From Eudasyphora cyanicolor (lineage: Eukaryota > Arthropoda > Insecta > Diptera > Muscidae): a stretch of 64,000 nt of DNA. Where the stretch lies: NCBI GenBank assembly GCA_963930755.1, contig OZ005736.1:232776142-232840141 (forward strand), given 5' to 3'. Below are positions 33,466-43,699 of this stretch, in pieces. Numbering within the stretch: position 1 is the first letter of the stretch; each line of letters begins with the position of its first letter. A program made the position numbers and the translations under genes. Below the pieces are notes generated by a model that was given only the letters and a program-made list of their open reading frames with translations, searched no databases and was not told where the DNA came from.

Positions 33466-34143
33466 TCAGCGGGTTCGGCCCCACTGGCCGATGGCTGGTG
33501 CCGTGCTTCGGCTGGCGTGTTGTTTGGCGTCGAGTGGATTGAGGGCGGCCTGGCTCAGAATGATGAGCTGGTTAACATGACGAGATGGCGCTGGGCGACG
33601 AGATGGCGGTGGGCGGCGAGCTGGCTGTGTGTGGCGAGTTGGCTGCGTGTGGCGAGCTGGTGAATTGGGACCCGCTGGAGGATATGGACGTCTGCAAGGA
33701 TATGGACGTCTGCGAGGAGGTGGACATATGGGAGAGTCCCACCTTATGGGGTTTTGGCTCAGTGGTTGACGGGGACCCGAAACTGCCTGACGTCTTGGTC
33801 GTTGATGCTGCTGCTGATGACCTGGCTGATGTGGTCTGACCCCCAGTCGGGCCTGAATGCTGATTCGCTCTGGTCTGGTCGGTGAGATAGTGCGGGTAGA
33901 GGCCGAGCAATCACCCAACGGCTCAGGGTGCAGCATTGTGTGGTGCCTGAATCCACATTTCCGGCACGTCAGTGTGGAGTGACACCTTTCCACGGTGTGG
34001 CTTTTGGCCAAGCAGTTCCGGCAGTAGAGGTGAGTCCGGATGAATGATCGTCGGCTGGACACCCTCATCATCACAAATTCGGGGTAGTATCGTAAGGAGT
34101 GGCTCTGGTCGCAGAGTACGCATTTGTAAATGCGGCGTACCAT
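33466..34143 (-). CDS. Zinc-knuckle ORF of BEL element (225 aa)
   Basis: An open 225-residue frame downstream of integrase. The N-terminal quarter has CVLCDQSHSLRYYPEF, then a CCHC knuckle CRNCLAKSHTVERC, then CRKCGFRHHTMLH. The rest is a Pro/Arg/Ser/Gln-rich tail with RHTQPTRHTQPARR-type repeats. Similar small Cys-rich ORFs occur in insect BEL/Pao elements and resemble the gag zinc-knuckle segment, so it may be a duplicated gag fragment that binds nucleic acid. It is intact, but the host element lacks the rest of its genes. Confidence 0.65.
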   Translation of the reverse strand: MVRRIYKCVLCDQSHSLRYYPEFVMMRVSSRRSFIRTHLYCRNCLAKSHTVERCHSTLTCRKCGFRHHTMLHPEPLGDCSASTRTISPTRPERISIQARLGVRPHQPGHQQQHQRPRRQAVSGPRQPLSQNPIRWDSPICPPPRRRPYPCRRPYPPAGPNSPARHTQPTRHTQPARRPPPSRRPAPSRHVNQLIILSQAALNPLDAKQHASRSTAPAIGQWGRTR

Positions 34144-34288
34144 ATTTGGAGGAGTTCCCTGGGCTCTGAAATGGAAAATGTGTTAGTATCTGAACATAAA
34201 TGAGATGGGAATGATGAAATGAGTATATGGTGAGAGAAGAGATAAAAAATTAGCGTGTAAAATGTATGAATTATGAAATTTTTGGAAA

Positions 34289-35173
34289 CTATGAGCATAA
34301 TGCGGCTGGACCTGGTTGGTCTAATAGCGGTAAATAACATAATTTCGCAATTGGCCTCGTGATTATTCCAGAAGCCGTACGAACGGATGCAACTCGGACG
34401 TTATTATCGGAACCGTGGTGCGTGTCAATAATTCTTCCTAATCTCCATTTGCAGGGAGGTAATAAGTCGTCCATGACCGCTACTAAATTGCCGATTTGTA
34501 AGTTTGGAGAGGCATTCTTCCACTTTGTTCGTTTATGTAGGGCTTTCAAATAGTCTTCTTTCCATCGAATTGTGAATTGATGATGCAGTGCCTTTAGTTT
34601 CAACCATCTATTTATCAGAGATATGTTCTGAGATGGTGCTTCTGGGAATGAGAGAATTGGTGAGCCCTTGAGAAAGTGCCCTGGAGTAAGAGCCGTTAAG
34701 TTGGATGGATCTCCAGATACTGCCGATATAGGTCTTGAATTTAGAACTCCTTCGATTCGAGCGAGTAATGTTGCGAACTTTTCAAACGTAAAGCGATGCG
34801 ATCCTGCTACTCGCTTGAAGTGATATTTGAAACTTTTCACGGCTAACTCCCAGAGACCGCCCATATGAGGCGCGTGTGGGGTTATGAATTGCCATTCGAA
34901 TCCGTGAGCTGAGTATTTGTTAGAAACGTCTGCGGATGCAGTATTGACAAAATTTATATATTCTTTAAGAATTTTTCTACTTGCGCCAAGGAAGTTTCTC
35001 CCATTATCTGAAACTACCCGATGTGGTAGTCCTCGCCTCCCAACGAACCGAGCGAATGTGGCTTCAAAGGCAGCTGATGACAGCTCTGAACAAGGTTCCA
35101 AATGTATAGCCTTTGTGGCGAAACATATAAAAAGGCAAACGTATCCTTTAATGACAGAAGCTTTCCGCAACAT
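34289..35173 (-). CDS. BEL/Pao integrase, C-terminal part with DUF5641-like tail
   Basis: A 294-residue open frame. Early: SVIKGYVCLFICFATKAIHLE (the integrase core strand with the first catalytic Asp just upstream lost), SDNGRNFLGASRK (second catalytic Asp), then APHMGGLWELAVKSFKYH (third motif; the Glu of the DDE set follows WE), then ARIEGVLNSRPI. The final third, LQIGNLVAVMDDLLPPCKWRLGRI, is the DUF5641-like C-terminal domain usual in BEL/Pao. The first half of integrase is missing because the LTR is fused at the GPFELK position, so it is inactive. Confidence 0.82.
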   Translation of the reverse strand: MLRKASVIKGYVCLFICFATKAIHLEPCSELSSAAFEATFARFVGRRGLPHRVVSDNGRNFLGASRKILKEYINFVNTASADVSNKYSAHGFEWQFITPHAPHMGGLWELAVKSFKYHFKRVAGSHRFTFEKFATLLARIEGVLNSRPISAVSGDPSNLTALTPGHFLKGSPILSFPEAPSQNISLINRWLKLKALHHQFTIRWKEDYLKALHKRTKWKNASPNLQIGNLVAVMDDLLPPCKWRLGRIIDTHHGSDNNVRVASVRTASGIITRPIAKLCYLPLLDQPGPAALCS

Positions 35174-35297
35174 AGAATCTTTGAGTTCGAACGGACCTCA
35201 CGTGATGAGGAATGATTCGCATATATTGCGAACTGTTCAAACGTAAAGCGATGCGATCCTGCTACTCGCTTGAAGTGATATTTGAAACTTTTAACGG

Positions 35298-35567
35298 CTA
35301 ACTCCCAGAGACCGCCCATATGAGGCGCGTGTGGGTATTGACAAAATGTATATATTCTTTAAGAAGTTTTCTACTTGCGCCAAGGAAGTTTCTCCCATTA
35401 TCTGAAACTACCCGATGTGGTAGTCCTCGCCTCCCAACGAACCGAGCGAATGTGGCTTCAAAGGCAGCTGATGACAGCTCTGAACAAGGTTCCAAATGTA
35501 TAGCCTTTGTGGCAAAACATATAAAAAGGCAAACGTATTCTTTAATGACAGAAGCTTTCCGCAACAT
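35298..35567 (-). pseudogene. Duplicated integrase fragment
   Basis: The 89-residue frame repeats the start of the preceding integrase (SVIKEYVCLFICFATKAIHLE, SDNGRNFLGAS) and then runs out at a deletion that removes the about 62 bases present at 34881-34942. It lies between the main integrase and the 5' LTR. Confidence 0.75.
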
Positions 35568-35589
35568 AGAATCTTTGAGTTCGAACGGA

Positions 35590-35971
35590 CCTCACGTGAT
35601 GAGGAATGATTCGCATAAGTATGAGAGAAGAAAATAAAAACGAAATAAAAAGAAATCAGTCGGATTTCAGAAACGTTATAAATTTTATTGAGAATGTTGA
35701 GAAGAGATTGGCCGGTTGGCTGCCAGAAGTAAGTAGACGAGATAAAAGGAATTTTGCTCGGCAAGAAACCTTTCTTAACGAAACTTAAGCTAAGTTACAA
35801 ATACATTGATACAATTCAGCTAACTTAATCTATTACAATGCATTGTTTGACATTTCTTAATATTCCAATACACTTACAAAATAAATAGATATAATTCATA
35901 AATACATAATTTAGTATAAAATTCAGTTTAATTACAAAATACAATCAAAATTCAAGAAATAAATTGTGACA
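35590..35971 (-). repeat. 5' LTR of the rearranged BEL element
   Basis: The minus-strand start TGTCACAATTTATTTC (35971) has the TG expected of an LTR. The other edge is CACGTGAGG at about 35590, fused to integrase sequence. About 380 bp. Confidence 0.65.
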
Positions 35972-35973
35972 AA

Positions 35974-36984
35974 TTATTTCAAATTTGTCCATTTAGTATT
36001 AAACGATTGGGAGAAATGTTGCGAAAGCTTGTTACTACTCCTAGGAATATTAAGTTCGTCATCTGAAAAATATGATTCTGGTATGTTCTGTCTTCGAGTA
36101 TGATTTTTGCGCTGTTTAGAAGTAACCTTTTGGCGAACTTCTAAATATTCTTTTCTGTAAGGGCAGCGAGGATCGTCAGCTTTGTGGTTTACGTTTTTCC
36201 GATTATTTTTAATACAATTATGACATTTGTATATTACGGGACCATTTGTTGGGAGTTTGTCTAACGTGCACACGGAATAATCGTAGTCTCCACCACAACC
36301 CAAGCATGCAGCTTTCCTGTGGCAGTTTGCAGCTCCGTGCCCGTACATTGTACATTTGGAGCATTGCGTAGGTCCCTTTTTACTGCGAAGTGGATTTATC
36401 CATTGCACGACAATGTCACAAAAATATTTAATTTTTCGTACATCTCGTTTGGAAATTTGGCTCCTGTTGAATTCAAGCATAAACAAGGCATCATCAGCAT
36501 TGGTTCTCGCTGTCTTTATTTCCTTAATAGAAACAGGTATATTGTGCTTCAACTGAAATTCTTCCTTTATTCTGCCTACGCCAAACCGTGGCAATCCAAA
36601 CATCATAAGTTTAATCTTCCGATTATCTTTTACCGGGTGAGTACAAAATTTGTAGCGCTTGGATTTCAGGAGCTTAACAATTTCGCCGTTGTCCGACGTG
36701 GTATTGGGCATGACTTTTGTGCCAATAGACATCCTTTTGTACTTACATTTCTGTCCCAGTAACTGGATTAGTGCGTTGAAATTGTGGCAGTTGTCTATAA
36801 CAACAGGGGGCACCTTTATGATGGGCTTGGCATATACTTCACTTTCTACGCTAATAGCATCGGAATCGTTCAAATCAGAGAACGGCTGAAATCTGTTGCT
36901 GGAAGTAGCACCAGCTACTTTAGGCTGCTTAGATCTTGGGTTGTTTCCCCAAAATCGTTTACGTATTTGATTCATTTGAGACAA
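35974..36984 (-). CDS. Jockey-type LINE ORF1 (gag-like nucleic-acid-binding protein), intact 336 aa
   Basis: A complete frame from ATG 36984 to TAA 35974. Residues 1-50 are basic and polar. About 70-200 is the ORF1 core (VPPVVIDN, RYKFCTH, GLPRF, ALFMLEFNR motifs). About 208-221 is a CCHC knuckle (CSKCTMYGHGAANC). About 228-240 is a second knuckle in which the usual His reads Tyr (CLGCGGDYDYSVC). About 254-275 holds a third Cys cluster ending DPRCPYRKEY. This order is that of ORF1 proteins of jockey/X-element LINEs, which coat element RNA. The BEL insertion begins only a few bases after the stop, and ORF2 resumes beyond it at 32674. Confidence 0.85.
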   Translation of the reverse strand: MSQMNQIRKRFWGNNPRSKQPKVAGATSSNRFQPFSDLNDSDAISVESEVYAKPIIKVPPVVIDNCHNFNALIQLLGQKCKYKRMSIGTKVMPNTTSDNGEIVKLLKSKRYKFCTHPVKDNRKIKLMMFGLPRFGVGRIKEEFQLKHNIPVSIKEIKTARTNADDALFMLEFNRSQISKRDVRKIKYFCDIVVQWINPLRSKKGPTQCSKCTMYGHGAANCHRKAACLGCGGDYDYSVCTLDKLPTNGPVIYKCHNCIKNNRKNVNHKADDPRCPYRKEYLEVRQKVTSKQRKNHTRRQNIPESYFSDDELNIPRSSNKLSQHFSQSFNTKWTNLK

Positions 36985-37780
36985 TCAATAATTAAATTGA
37001 ATTAGTAAAAAGTATATATTTAATATGCGAACTACAGCTGTTTTCACTAAGCGTCTGACTGCGTTAAAATGATGTAGTAAATTGTAGCATATGATGACAG
37101 ATACAATATAGTAAAAGTAAGTTAAAGCCTATACTATCTAGAAAATTTTACTTGTATCAATACCATTTACTAATTAGAAAAAAGCGTTTCAAGTATTACA
37201 AGCTGAAATGAGATCTCAGTAGATAAGCAATTACAAATTCATGAAAAGCAGTTGGTAAACGCAAATGTAAAGCATTTGGTCGACAAGGCTTAGCACAAAG
37301 TGGATGTTGTGATACAGGCAGAATCAATTCAAATGAAACTATTCAAAATACAAGCAATTTAAAGCCTTCCTAAGGTATCGGGCGATAACGGATTTTAATT
37401 TGAATAGTCACTTGACAAATTCATCACGAAATGCAATGAACATATATGCTTATATGTTGTTCAACATGAAATATATAGTATTTGTCAAACTATGTAAACA
37501 CGATTGACAGATCTTACAATATTGTCAGGAAAATGGCGAAAAAATTTAACCCTGTGAACTTAAACCGTGTGAACATACAATTTTTGTCTTGCAACGTTGG
37601 CAGAAAAGTTATTGTAAGACAATAATATTGGTAGACATCTGGCAATAGTGTAAACACACAACATTATCGGAGAAACATTTTATTGCCATTTCTTGCAATC
37701 GTCTGAACTGATATTTCACTTTTGCCTAACAATCTGTCATTGTCCGTACATTTGCAGCACTCTAACAGCTTTCATCATCA
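36985..37780. other. Probable LINE 5' region then unclassified AT-rich DNA
   Basis: The first part precedes ORF1 and may be its 5' UTR. The rest contains TACAATATTGTCAGG and several CAATAATATTGG / CAATATTG inverted pieces near 37520-37640 but no supported ORF. Confidence 0.4.
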
Positions 37781-38613
37781 TGGCGGACGAATTAGCTGAT
37801 ATTTCAGGGGTTGTTTCAATGTGTATCCGGTATTATAATGAAACCGATGGGCGATATAGAATTTGCGAAGATTTGTATAGTTACGCCCCAACAAAACAGT
37901 TCGATGGAAAAGGTTAGGCTGAAGTTATTCTAAATTTCCTCGGAACATTTGGAATTGATTGTTTAGTTTATGGTTACGCATCTGACAATGGTGAGATAGT
38001 TATATCCTAAAAGGAAAATAGCTCTCCAAAAGGCAATTTCTAATAACAGGAATTTAAGGATGATAAAAAGCAGAAATTAAAGGGGTATTGCGAATTTGAT
38101 GGGTAGAACAACATGTTGAAATATATCTTCACCTACAAGTAGCCGTTATCGAGGCTTTGAAATAAATGCATGGATGATGGACATACTCGAAAATTTTACT
38201 ATCCATTTTAGTGAGATTTTTGTCTGTTAAAATATTTTGTGAAGAACAAGACATTTCAAACCTAGGATTTCGCCCCGACAAAGCCATCGTTTCATTAACA
38301 TTGCAACAAATACAATTACCGATTCGCTTTTTGAAACACAGTGGAATTCTGTCAAATTTCCAATGTATTTTTCCATCTAAAATTACAATACTCGTACTAA
38401 ATAAAGAAAGTTGTAAATTTCAATTTTGCCTGACAGTTCTTTAGAAGAGTGGATTGCTTCGGCTGAAAAATTACTTGTGGTCAACCATGACTGAAAATCG
38501 TTTTAATGGATTGGCTTCCCTGAATATTCATCGAGACATTCCAGTAGAAGTTAACGCAGTATTAGACGAATTTTTTATTTCTCCTCGCCGTGTCAATTTA
38601 TTAAAACATTAAT
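37781..38613 (+). pseudogene. hAT-superfamily transposase relic (ZMYM type)
   Basis: From ATG 37781: MADELADISGVVSMCIRYYN, the DE-ADIS start of the catalytic domain, followed by a CEDLYSYAPT region, an in-frame TAG after GKG, then AEVILNFLGTFGIDC and YASDNGE. The middle of the protein is missing. Near 38445-38600 the C-terminal dimerisation (hATC) region reappears: a YLWSTMTENRFNGLASLNIH-like run and VNAVLDEFF. I recognise this as the ZMYM1-like hAT transposase family, internally deleted and with nonsense codons. It lies just left of the BEL insertion. Confidence 0.75.
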
Positions 38614-38802
38614 ACAATTAATATAATATTTAAATACAGAAACGTTAACAATAGTTAAAGATATGTCCAACATGTATGTTCGGAGTATCATAACATACAA
38701 TTTATGTTAAACATTAATTTTCGGAAGTAAATTTTTTTCTTAAAAACACACAGGGTAGACGCTATAGTTTTGTCTTTGAATAGTTCTAATTGAAAATATT
38801 AC

Positions 38803-39232
38803 TGTTTACGCCGGCGGGGGCGTAGGGGAGCAACGTTTACTCCGAGAGGGTAAATAAAAAGAGAGTTAGGAGAAATAGAAATATAAATAAAACACGATTA
38901 GTTTCAATGTAATAATAGGCAAGGTGCCTGAGGTTTATTGTTGTTTTTGCTGCTAAGTGTGTGGTAACGAAGATTTACCTTAAATATATTTGTACAGCAA
39001 GATGTACTTATTCGAGCGACGGTCCAAGATGGAGAGAGGTGGCGGAGCAAGTGTCAAGAACAAGAAAACGAATCGTTACTCGTTAAAATCTGCAAAGCTA
39101 ATACTACAAGGATGTAGTAATGAGGAGTAGGCAGATTTTAACGAGTATGTATGCCCGATAAATTGGCCAATATATGCACCGAAACAAAATAATGACATAA
39201 ACGAAATTCAAAGGAACATTCTAACTTAAACA
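38803..39232 (-). repeat. 3' LTR
   Basis: The plus strand reads TGTTTACGCCGGCGGGGGCG to TTCTAACTTAAACA. It contains the inverted pair CGTTACTCGTTAAAATCTGC / GCAGATTTTAACGAGTA (about 39070-39145), a potential stem-loop in the transcript. Confidence 0.9.
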
Positions 39233-39354
39233 TTCCGGCCACCTTGCAACATCGAGGGGATGCTGCAACTAAGTATAATTAATATATATTTTTTTCGATA
39301 TGTATACATATATGTGTGTGTATGTATATATAGTATATATATATGGGCCCCGCG

Positions 39355-39860
39355 AATGGAATGGTCATTAGGGACCGCAACCGGATGGGTCATTAGGGAC
39401 CCCGCGAAAAGGAAAGGTCATTAGGGACCGCAAGCGGATGGACCAACAAATATATATACCACGCGAAATTAATGGTCTTGAGGGACCTCAAACGAACAGG
39501 CTATTGTAGACGCCGCGAAATTAATGTCATTAGGGACCGCAAACGAATGGGCCATTATGGACCCCGCGATAGGACAGGGCCATTAGGGACCCTGTGACGG
39601 AGCCATTAGAGACTCCGAGCGAGAGCCACAAGAACTCCCACAAAAGGACAGGACCATTAGGGAGCCTGTGACGGGTCATTAGAGACCACGAGCGAGGGCC
39701 ACAAGGACTCCCACAAAAGGACAGGACCATTAGGGAGCCTGTGACGGGTCATTAGAGACCACGATTGAGGACCACAAGGACTCCCACAAAGGACAGGACT
39801 ATTAAGGAGCCTGTGACGGGTCATTAGAGACCACGAGTGAGGGCCATTACGGACTCCCAC
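39355..39860. repeat. Minisatellite inside the BEL element
   Basis: About four units of 72-74 bp, with TGTGACGGG landmarks at about 39593, 39667, 39740 and 39812, each with CATTAGAGACCACGAG and CAAGGACTCCCAC. They are preceded by shorter, degenerate GGTCATTAGGGACCG units (39355-39540). They sit between the gag-protease stop and the 3' LTR. The opposite-strand frames here are translations of the repeat. Confidence 0.88.
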
Positions 39861-40194
39861 GCACGAACAAATCTACAACTAGAACTAGCAATTAAATTAA
39901 AGATATAATATGTTTATAAGTAAATTAGTAAGGAACGCAAATTCAGTTTCCTAGTGAGTATTCAAATGTAGGCGAGATGGTGTTAATCTAGTTAGTTGCT
40001 TTTTATATAGACTCCGCGAAACATCGACATATGAAATTAACGTTTTTCAAAAGATTTAGATCACGACAAGTTCTAGTAATATTTCGAATTCAAATAAGTT
40101 ATAAATATACGATGTAAATTTAAAGGAGGTGCGACGCTAAATTCGAACGGAAGGCATAAGCTATGCTAATTTTTTATGAAAGTGTACGTGCTCG

Positions 40195-42282
40195 TTAGGT
40201 AGGAAGACCACCAGTAATTACCCAGCCAAATACAGTATTTTGAGCGAGCAACGATCCTGACGAATTTCGAAGAAAACCTTCTAGAAGAATTTTAGGATAT
40301 ATGTCAGCTCCTATCAAAATATCTACCGGGCGAGAATCAAACAAATTCGAGTCAGCCAAACGAATATTGGGTAACTGAGCTTTGAGGTCCGAAGTGACCG
40401 CAAAGGAAGGTTGGTTTCCCGAAATGGAAGGAAGGACTATGGCGTTTGTCTTCAATACAATTTTGGAATCAACGCAAGAGCTTATATTCAATTGACAACT
40501 TTTTCCAGAAGTGGCCGAAACTACACCGTTTATTCCAGAAATATTATTAGCGATGGTACGATTTGACGGAAGCTTCAACCGATTTTGAAGACTGTCCGAT
40601 ATAAAAGAGCCCTCTGAAGCTGGGTCAATCAACGCCCTAGCAGAATACGAAACACCGTGATGAACGATATTCACCATGGCTGTTCCCAATATGACAGATT
40701 TATTATGCGCGACATGAAAAGACTGACGAGATGCACATGCAGCCGATGAGGATGGTTCAAAATGCTCAAGTGGAGGAGCAGAAGGCACATTCGCATTTGC
40801 TGTGCTTGCCACTCGAGTCGAATTACTCGGAGTGGGCTCTTCACGATGCAACAAAGAATGATGACTCCGATTACATTTCAGACAACGACGTCTGCTATCG
40901 CAATTTTTAACTTCGTGGCCTTTACGCAGGCAATTTACACATAAACTGTGGCGTTTGGCTATAGCGAATCGATCCGAAGGCGTAGAACTTAAAAAACGTG
41001 GGCACGAGTAAATTTTATGATTTTGATCAGGGCAAAGAATACAACCCGCTGGAGAAGAATGACAAGATCCCGAAGACGCTGCATTAGTACGAGCATGGAT
41101 CTTCTTTGCATTTGAGTGCTTTGGAGATTCATCTCCCCTCATACCATGAAGGCACATAAGTGTGCGAATTCTCTCAGTCAAGAAGGCATCCAACTCTTTC
41201 CACGATGAAAGAGACGATTTATCCTTCACACTTTGCTCCCATAACGTTTGCGTAAGTTTAGGTAGCCGTTGGAGGCAAATGAATACTAAAATGGGATCCC
41301 AATTATCAGTCAAAATCTCGTAAATGGACATCGCCGATAGACATCCATTTATGCCGCGCTGGATTGACTTCAATCCTGAACTTGTTTCGATTTCGAGGAC
41401 CGGAAGCGAAAACAGAATTTTCAATTGATTGTGGGCGAGAAGCCGAGGATTGTCGTACGAATCACCTAACGCTTTCCACGCGAGAACAAAACTACGATTT
41501 ACTAGTGGAAATTTCGAGACAATCTCGCGAGCTTCTCCACTAGTCTTACCAACCAAATGACACAAGCGCTCGATGTCACTTAAACGAGTGTTGTTAATAT
41601 AGACTGCGGTAAACAAGTCTCGAAATGTGGGCCACGATAAGATATCGCCCTCAAAAACGTCTATGTCACATGGCGGGAGCGAAAGATTATGTACACTGTC
41701 GCTAGGTATTTGTTCACTTCCCATGCGCGAGTCCCTATTACAATTTTCAAAACTTAATGCAGTCGGAGAATCGACTTGAGTTCCGATTTCACGAGAAGTG
41801 TGTGTCGACGTACTCATATTGTTCAAGAAGCCTGTATTTCGTGTGTCCCCGAGATTTTGTTGTGCCAATGAAACAACCGAGCTACTATTATTCAAATTGA
41901 GGGACAACCTACGAGAGCTATTTTTAAACTGTGCCAATTTTCTTTTGATAGCGGACAGACAATTCATATAAGTTTGATGGGACACATCATATTTACTGTC
42001 CACCGAGTCGATGTCCGCTTTCCCCGCATCTTTGGAAGAGGACAAGTAATCAATACACTTTTCGAACATTTCCTGGGTGCCAGTCCACAGTTTGTTTAAC
42101 TCGGAACTGCGAACCTCAAGACCATATACATCTATATCCTCATCTTTTAGAAGACGAAAATATGTGTCAAACTTGACTAGAGCATCCGAAGCTCTTACGA
42201 AAATGTCAAGGGGAGTAAGAGACATTTTTACGAAGTGTTCTTCCAAAGATAACGCTAAACAAATTTCGAAAAGGTCAATCAA
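40195..42282 (-). CDS. BEL/Pao gag-protease polyprotein, 695 aa, ends before RT
   Basis: One open frame. Residues about 1-190 are helical and Ser-rich. About 200-350 is a DUF1759-type gag domain (LPPCDIDVFEGDILSWPTFR, FLTERIRTL further on). About 414-480 is a zinc region: CILCPDQNHKIYSC, the CCHC knuckle CVNCLRKGHEVKNC, and CLKCNRSHHSLLH. About 530-690 is a DUF1758-type retropepsin domain with active-site segment ALIDPASEGSFIS and VDILIGADIYP. The frame stops after FGWVITGG, exactly where RT would follow in a full BEL element. The ATG at 42282 gives 695 residues; an internal Met at residue 20 (MSLTPLDIF) is an alternative start. The protein could assemble particles and process itself but cannot copy RNA. 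Confidence 0.9.
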   Translation of the reverse strand: MIDLFEICLALSLEEHFVKMSLTPLDIFVRASDALVKFDTYFRLLKDEDIDVYGLEVRSSELNKLWTGTQEMFEKCIDYLSSSKDAGKADIDSVDSKYDVSHQTYMNCLSAIKRKLAQFKNSSRRLSLNLNNSSSVVSLAQQNLGDTRNTGFLNNMSTSTHTSREIGTQVDSPTALSFENCNRDSRMGSEQIPSDSVHNLSLPPCDIDVFEGDILSWPTFRDLFTAVYINNTRLSDIERLCHLVGKTSGEAREIVSKFPLVNRSFVLAWKALGDSYDNPRLLAHNQLKILFSLPVLEIETSSGLKSIQRGINGCLSAMSIYEILTDNWDPILVFICLQRLPKLTQTLWEQSVKDKSSLSSWKELDAFLTERIRTLMCLHGMRGDESPKHSNAKKIHARTNAASSGSCHSSPAGCILCPDQNHKIYSCPRFLSSTPSDRFAIAKRHSLCVNCLRKGHEVKNCDSRRRCLKCNRSHHSLLHREEPTPSNSTRVASTANANVPSAPPLEHFEPSSSAACASRQSFHVAHNKSVILGTAMVNIVHHGVSYSARALIDPASEGSFISDSLQNRLKLPSNRTIANNISGINGVVSATSGKSCQLNISSCVDSKIVLKTNAIVLPSISGNQPSFAVTSDLKAQLPNIRLADSNLFDSRPVDILIGADIYPKILLEGFLRNSSGSLLAQNTVFGWVITGGLPT

Positions 42283-43699
42283 ATATCGCTAGGTGGGAAG
42301 ATTCCAAAAATTAAGTTCGAAAAACAGCAAAGGTTTATCGAGAAACTCCAAATGAGATCAAACAAATAATCAAAATTCTCAAATTATAAATAAACGACCA
42401 CAAAACGAATAAAATCCTCAACCAAATTCAAAGATAATTCAAAAGAATAACGAAAATCCATAAAATTGTTGAGAAAATGTCCAAAAATATTCTATAAATT
42501 TGTCTCAGTGTATAGAAAACTCAAAATATTTCGATAAAATACTTTCTTTCTGCAATAACGAAATTTATCAGTCAATTGTGTTACAAAAACTACCGAATGT
42601 AGTACATTTGTGTCCAAATATACACAAATGAAATGACCAAAAACGAAAATTTCAATAATTAACAAATTATTCCAAAAATCGATTATATGTCGAGTTGACC
42701 GAATGTAGGGTGCACGTTGATGTGCCGAAAACCCAGCGAAAAAGACAATCAACCGAATCGAAAACCAAAAATATCACAAATCACACTTTTATTTCAAAAA
42801 AGTCGAATTGGCCGAATGTAGGGTACACGGTGTCAAATAAGACCGAAAATTATTTATGTGTAGTGTACCTCTATCACTATTTCAAAAAATATAACGATAA
42901 AAATATTTAATTTATTTTTCATAAGAAGCACGTTTTTCTAGAACCCACTGTAGGTATGAGATCGAAATAAATTCGATGCAACCTCGTATGTAGTAGTTAT
43001 GTTCGATAAGGTTCGAAGCACCACATTCGAGCAATGTTGATTGAATGTATGTACGAGTATGTTGGTTAAACCGAGCCAAGCAAAGGCGACATTAACAATG
43101 TACAATGAATGACCCAAACAATGAGTGAAGGGAGGAGCAAGAGGAGAGGTTCTCGATGGATTTTTTTGTTATTGTTACACTGAATAGGCGCTCTTGCAGC
43201 CGAAGGCAATGACAGTAGAAAACCAAAACAAACAATCGAATGTATAAACGAGCGACACTAGCACTACACTCTGCACGACCGAAATGATTTGTAATTATTT
43301 TAACAATTTAAACCGAACAAACCAAACCGAAACGAAATATTAAAAATATTAATGCTTTGTATATGGAATAGAATTATTCCCGAATGATTTTTAACGCGAT
43401 TTAGCAACGAAATAGCGATGGTGTGGACTGTATATTTTAACGAAAAACCGCGATAGGGATTTCGAAAGCCGACCAAAATCTTTTGTTTTATTTTAAATAA
43501 ATAAAAACATTCGCGACACTCACTAGCCTACTGAATGTACGTACCGATGTTTTTGTTGTAAAATGATGGTTTGTTGATGAGGTGATAGACGATGGTTTTG
43601 TTGATGAGTGAGGGAGGTTTTCCTTGACGAATAGCAGCAAAAACCAATTTCACGACGATGTAGGGCAGCGGTAGCTCAAATCCGGCTCGATACGACCAA
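42283..43699 (-). other. Leader of the BEL element
   Basis: The 1.4 kb between the 5' LTR and the gag ATG contain no supported ORF. TTGACCGAATGTAGGGTGCACG at about 42698 recurs with changes at about 42810. Immediately inside the LTR the minus strand reads ATTGGTCGTATCGAG, the expected primer-binding-site position; I cannot assign the tRNA. Confidence 0.55.

Larger units (their letters stand above)
32970..35971 (-). mobile_element. Rearranged BEL/Pao LTR retrotransposon inserted in a jockey-type LINE
   Basis: Two related LTRs (32970-33389 and 35590-35971) flank about 2.2 kb of internal DNA with minus-strand integrase and a zinc-knuckle ORF. Gag, protease, RT and RNase H are absent: the 5' LTR joins directly to the middle of integrase (GPFELKDS). 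A roughly 0.4-kb segment of integrase is duplicated (34790-35222 versus 35225-35616), and a short LTR-end piece, CCTCACGTGATGAGGAATG, recurs at 35197. AATTATT flanks both sides (32963-32969, 35972-35978) and may be a target duplication. The insertion lies between ORF1 and ORF2 of a jockey-type element. Confidence 0.8.

Noticed and set aside
33388..33839. Plus-strand ORFs with RWRWATRWRWA and GELAVCGEL repeats
   Set aside because: They are antisense shadows of the Pro/Arg-rich tail of the minus-strand zinc-knuckle ORF.
36319..36762. 147-codon plus-strand ORF
   Set aside because: Antisense to the intact jockey-type ORF1 at 35974-36984, which has clear zinc knuckles.
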